Assembly: GCA_031280115.1 (NCBI GenBank)
Contig: JAITHF010000222.1
Span: 1 to 7,631, forward strand
Length of the DNA stretch: 7,631 nt
Reading direction: 5' to 3'
DNA from: Spirochaetaceae bacterium
GTDB taxonomy: Bacteria > Spirochaetota > Spirochaetia > Treponematales > Breznakiellaceae
Shown here: positions 5,884-7,631 of the stretch, in pieces
How the letters are laid out: each line of letters starts with the position of its first letter
Numbering within the stretch: the stretch's first letter is position 1
Translations under genes and position numbers: made by a program
The notes under the pieces: generated by a model
The model's input: the letters and a program-made list of their open reading frames with translations, nothing else
Told to the model about the DNA's origin: nothing
Databases searched by the model: none

Positions 5884-6879
5884 TTATTTAATATCAGCTC
5901 CCGCCGCTTTATGGGTGTCGATTAAAGACTGGATATTTTCTTTGGTAATCAGGGGGCACTGAATATCCGTATGCACCCCGCCGGTTCCCGCCGCGCCGGC
6001 GAGCATTTTATTCGCCAGATCCATGTTCTGTTTGGCAAGCTCCATCGCATTTTGAAAGAACGTCGCGGTCAAGGCGCCGTCCCGGATTAACAGCGCGGCT
6101 TCCACAGTGCCGTCCCCGCCGTAGGTAAGAAGGTTATCGAATTGGGGATTACCCTTGATGACCTCAATGGCTCCGGCGGCCATGTTATCGTTCATAGCGA
6201 TTACCGCGTCAATCTGCGGGTTCGCCTGCACCCAGCCTTCCATGTACCGCATGGCCTGATCTTTAAGCCAGTAAGCGGCTTGTTCGCCTGCAATCACCAC
6301 ATCAGCGCGCTTGTCAAAGAATTCGGTTTTCCATGCCCGCCGGCGCTCGGTTGAGTGTATATTGCCCGGAGGCCCGTTGAGCACCACGGCTTTGGCGCCC
6401 TGGGGAACCTGCGTCAGGGCGAGGCGGGCAACTACCGCGGCCTGCTCGTATGGATCCGCGTCCACGCTGTTGGTTATCTTCATAATTTCCGGATCAGACA
6501 CCCGGGGGTTGGTGAGAATAACCGGAATCTTCGCGGCAGCCGCTTTTCTAACCGAGGGCTTTTGGGCTTCGCTGTCATTGGGCTGAATAATAATCAGATC
6601 GTACTTGCTGGTAATACAATTTTCAATCTGATGGTTCTGCTGGGCGTCATTGGCTTGGCCGTCCAGCACGTCTACCTTGAGGTTAGGATACTTCTTCGCC
6701 TCTTCTTTCATAGAATTGGCAAGCCACGCGGCGAAAGAATCGTCCTGGGCCCGGGCAATGTACGCGACCCGTTTGGGGCCGGTTCCGGCCTTTTCTCCTT
6801 TTGACCCTGCGAAAACGCCGCTTGAACTTAGTAAGATAAAGCCCGCGCACACGGCTGCTAACTTCCTCATTCTTTTCAT
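5884..6879 (-). CDS. Periplasmic sugar/polyol-binding protein of an ABC transporter (RbsB-like, Peripla_BP_4)
   Basis: This encodes a 331-residue exported binding protein that captures a sugar or polyol for an ABC importer. The N-terminus has a basic start (MKRMRK), a hydrophobic core and a likely signal peptidase I site after VFA (about residue 25). Two-lobed fold signatures are clear: 'RVAYIARAQDDSFAAWLANS' opens the first lobe, 'YDLIIIQPND' and 'IPVILTNPRV' form the lobe-1 strands, 'AKAVVLNGPPGN' begins the second lobe, and 'IDAVIAMNDNMAAGAIEVIK' plus 'LLTYGGDGTVEAALLI' are the typical D-x-x-A and G-x-D-G elements. ATG 6879 is chosen over the in-frame ATG at 6891 because GGAGG (6889-6885) lies 5 bases before it and overlaps the upstream ATG. 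It lies between two dehydrogenase genes, which points to a polyol substrate such as a tetritol or pentitol. Permease and ATPase genes are not in the window. Confidence 0.88.
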   Translation of the reverse strand: MKRMRKLAAVCAGFILLSSSGVFAGSKGEKAGTGPKRVAYIARAQDDSFAAWLANSMKEEAKKYPNLKVDVLDGQANDAQQNHQIENCITSKYDLIIIQPNDSEAQKPSVRKAAAAKIPVILTNPRVSDPEIMKITNSVDADPYEQAAVVARLALTQVPQGAKAVVLNGPPGNIHSTERRRAWKTEFFDKRADVVIAGEQAAYWLKDQAMRYMEGWVQANPQIDAVIAMNDNMAAGAIEVIKGNPQFDNLLTYGGDGTVEAALLIRDGALTATFFQNAMELAKQNMDLANKMLAGAAGTGGVHTDIQCPLITKENIQSLIDTHKAAGADIK

Positions 6880-6889
6880 ACCTGCCTCC

Positions 6890-6922
6890 ATAGAAGAATA
6901 TAGAAAAAATAGAAAAAATTGT
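6890..6922 (-). repeat. AT-rich periodic tract in the leader of the binding-protein gene
   Basis: On the plus strand TAGAAAAAA occurs twice in tandem (6901-6909, 6910-6918), preceded by a degenerate copy TAGAAGAATA (6891-6900). In the transcript this reads as TTTTTTCTA repeats running into the Shine-Dalgarno GGAGG. Such an unstructured U-rich leader may help ribosome loading, and the homopolymer runs and repeat are potentially slippage-prone. A weak TTGAGG-17-TAAAAC promoter-like match (minus strand, -35 at 6949-6944) lies just upstream and I do not rely on it. Confidence 0.45.
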
Positions 6923-6936
6923 TTTATTTTTAGGCG

Positions 6937-6983
6937 GCCTGCGCCTCAATTCCTGTTTCACCGGTGTACGAGAGGCGGCAGGC
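6937..6983 (-). promoter_or_regulatory. Stem-loop between short-chain dehydrogenase and binding-protein genes
   Basis: GCCTGC + GCCTC (6937-6947) pairs with GAGGC + GCAGGC (6972-6976 and 6978-6983), an 11-bp stem with a single bulged base at 6977. The loop of 24 bases carries the perfect 8-bp palindrome CACCGGTG (6959-6966). In the minus-strand transcript the stem starts at the stop codon of the upstream dehydrogenase. The T-rich tract follows only after about 17 bases, so attenuation is possible but not clear. The palindrome might be an operator half-element. Confidence 0.4.
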
Positions 6984-7631
6984 TACTTGATAGTATACCC
7001 GCCGTCAACAATAAGGTTATGGCCTGTTATCATAGCCGCGGCGTCGCTGCACAGAAAGGCGATAACCCCGGCGATTTCGTCCGGCTCGGCGAACCGTTCA
7101 GAGGGCATCTCTTTTTTGAAGGCTTCCCCCGCGGGCCCGTCCCATGCTTTATGCCCCATTTCGGTTAATACCACGGTGGGGGACAGGCAGTTCGCCCGAA
7201 TACCGTACTTTCCCCATTCCATAGCCAGCACTTTGGTCATAGCGATTACCGCGCCTTTGCTCGCGCAGTAGGCTGCGTGCCGGTCAAGGGCGATAACCCC
7301 GGCCTGTGAAGCCATGTTTACGATAGACCCGCAGACCTTGTGCTTGATACAGTACGCGCCGAAGGCTTGGGCCATCATAAAGCTCGCTTTTGTGTTGATA
7401 TTCATGGTTCTGTCCCACATCTCTTCGCTCAGGGACTCGGCTTTGTCCAGCGCCGAGATGCCGGCGCTGTTCACCAGAATATCTATCCTGCCAAAAGCCT
7501 TGACCCCCGCGTCGATAACCGATTGGCGGTAGGCTCCGCTGCATACGTCCCCGGGTATCCCGATATGCCCGGGGCCCAGGGCCTTGGCTGCGGCGTCTAC
7601 GTCTTTATTAAGGTCTGCTAAGATAATGTTG
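6983..7631 (-). CDS. Short-chain polyol dehydrogenase, GolD / D-threitol dehydrogenase-like (N-terminus outside window)
   Basis: 215 residues of a classical SDR are visible, running off the right edge without the N-terminal TGxxxGIG motif. In view are the cofactor-fold acidic residue in 'NIILADLNKD', the NxAG-type motif as NSAG, the catalytic serine region 'SIVNMASQAG', the YxxxK catalytic pair in YCASK, and the typical end 'ITGHNLIVDGGYTIK'. The segments 'ASQAGVIALDRHAAYCASKG' and 'SPTVVLTEMGHKAWDGPAGE' closely resemble, from memory, the GolD/D-threitol-dehydrogenase group, which oxidises D-threitol, galactitol or related 1,2-diols with NAD+. The end of the gene is TAG (6985-6983). A GTG at 7474 is internal, not the start, because family sequence continues upstream to the window edge. 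It is the first visible gene of the minus-strand polyol set, 103 bases before the binding-protein ATG. Confidence 0.85.
   Translation of the reverse strand, partial: NIILADLNKDVDAAAKALGPGHIGIPGDVCSGAYRQSVIDAGVKAFGRIDILVNSAGISALDKAESLSEEMWDRTMNINTKASFMMAQAFGAYCIKHKVCGSIVNMASQAGVIALDRHAAYCASKGAVIAMTKVLAMEWGKYGIRANCLSPTVVLTEMGHKAWDGPAGEAFKKEMPSERFAEPDEIAGVIAFLCSDAAAMITGHNLIVDGGYTIK

Overview
The window looks like an ordinary chromosomal stretch of a moderately GC-rich bacterium (GC-rich genes, AT-rich intergenic tracts). Gene content and protein style (a compact Lon, a short hibernation factor, an EcsC-like protein, an ABC sugar-binding protein beside polyol dehydrogenases) would fit a fermentative, sugar-using organism. 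A treponeme-like spirochaete is my best guess, but this is inference and not proven by anything in the sequence. No rRNA, tRNA, CRISPR, transposase or phage gene is visible.

Layout. Positions 1-431 (+) hold the C-terminal part of a thymidine/pyrimidine-nucleoside phosphorylase. It is followed by a 16-bp tandem repeat that forms small GC hairpins. Positions 674-967 (+) encode a short ribosome hibernation factor (HPF/RaiA family). Positions 1192-3576 (+) encode a complete ATP-dependent Lon protease, preceded by a TTGACC-18-TATAGT promoter whose -10 lies inside an octanucleotide tandem array and by a structured leader. Positions 3706-4458 (+) encode an EcsC-family protein with its own TTGACA-18-GATACT promoter. 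A convergent intergenic region (4459-4736) with a strong 10-bp GC hairpin separates it from a minus-strand gene set.

The minus-strand set reads right to left: a GolD/D-threitol-dehydrogenase-like short-chain dehydrogenase (6983-7631, N-terminus outside the window), a periplasmic sugar/polyol-binding protein (5884-6879) and a sorbitol/L-iditol-type zinc dehydrogenase (4737-5771). Together they look like a polyol uptake-and-oxidation locus: the binding protein captures the substrate and the two NAD(P)-dependent dehydrogenases oxidise secondary alcohols to keto-sugars. Transporter permease and ATPase genes are not in the window. Both gaps inside this set contain strong stem-loops, suggesting differential mRNA stability or expression along one transcript.

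No clearly new protein system is present. The most unusual signals are non-coding: the octamer array built into the lon promoter, an echo of its motif just behind the next promoter, mutually exclusive hairpins in the lon leader, and the hairpin arrays between genes.
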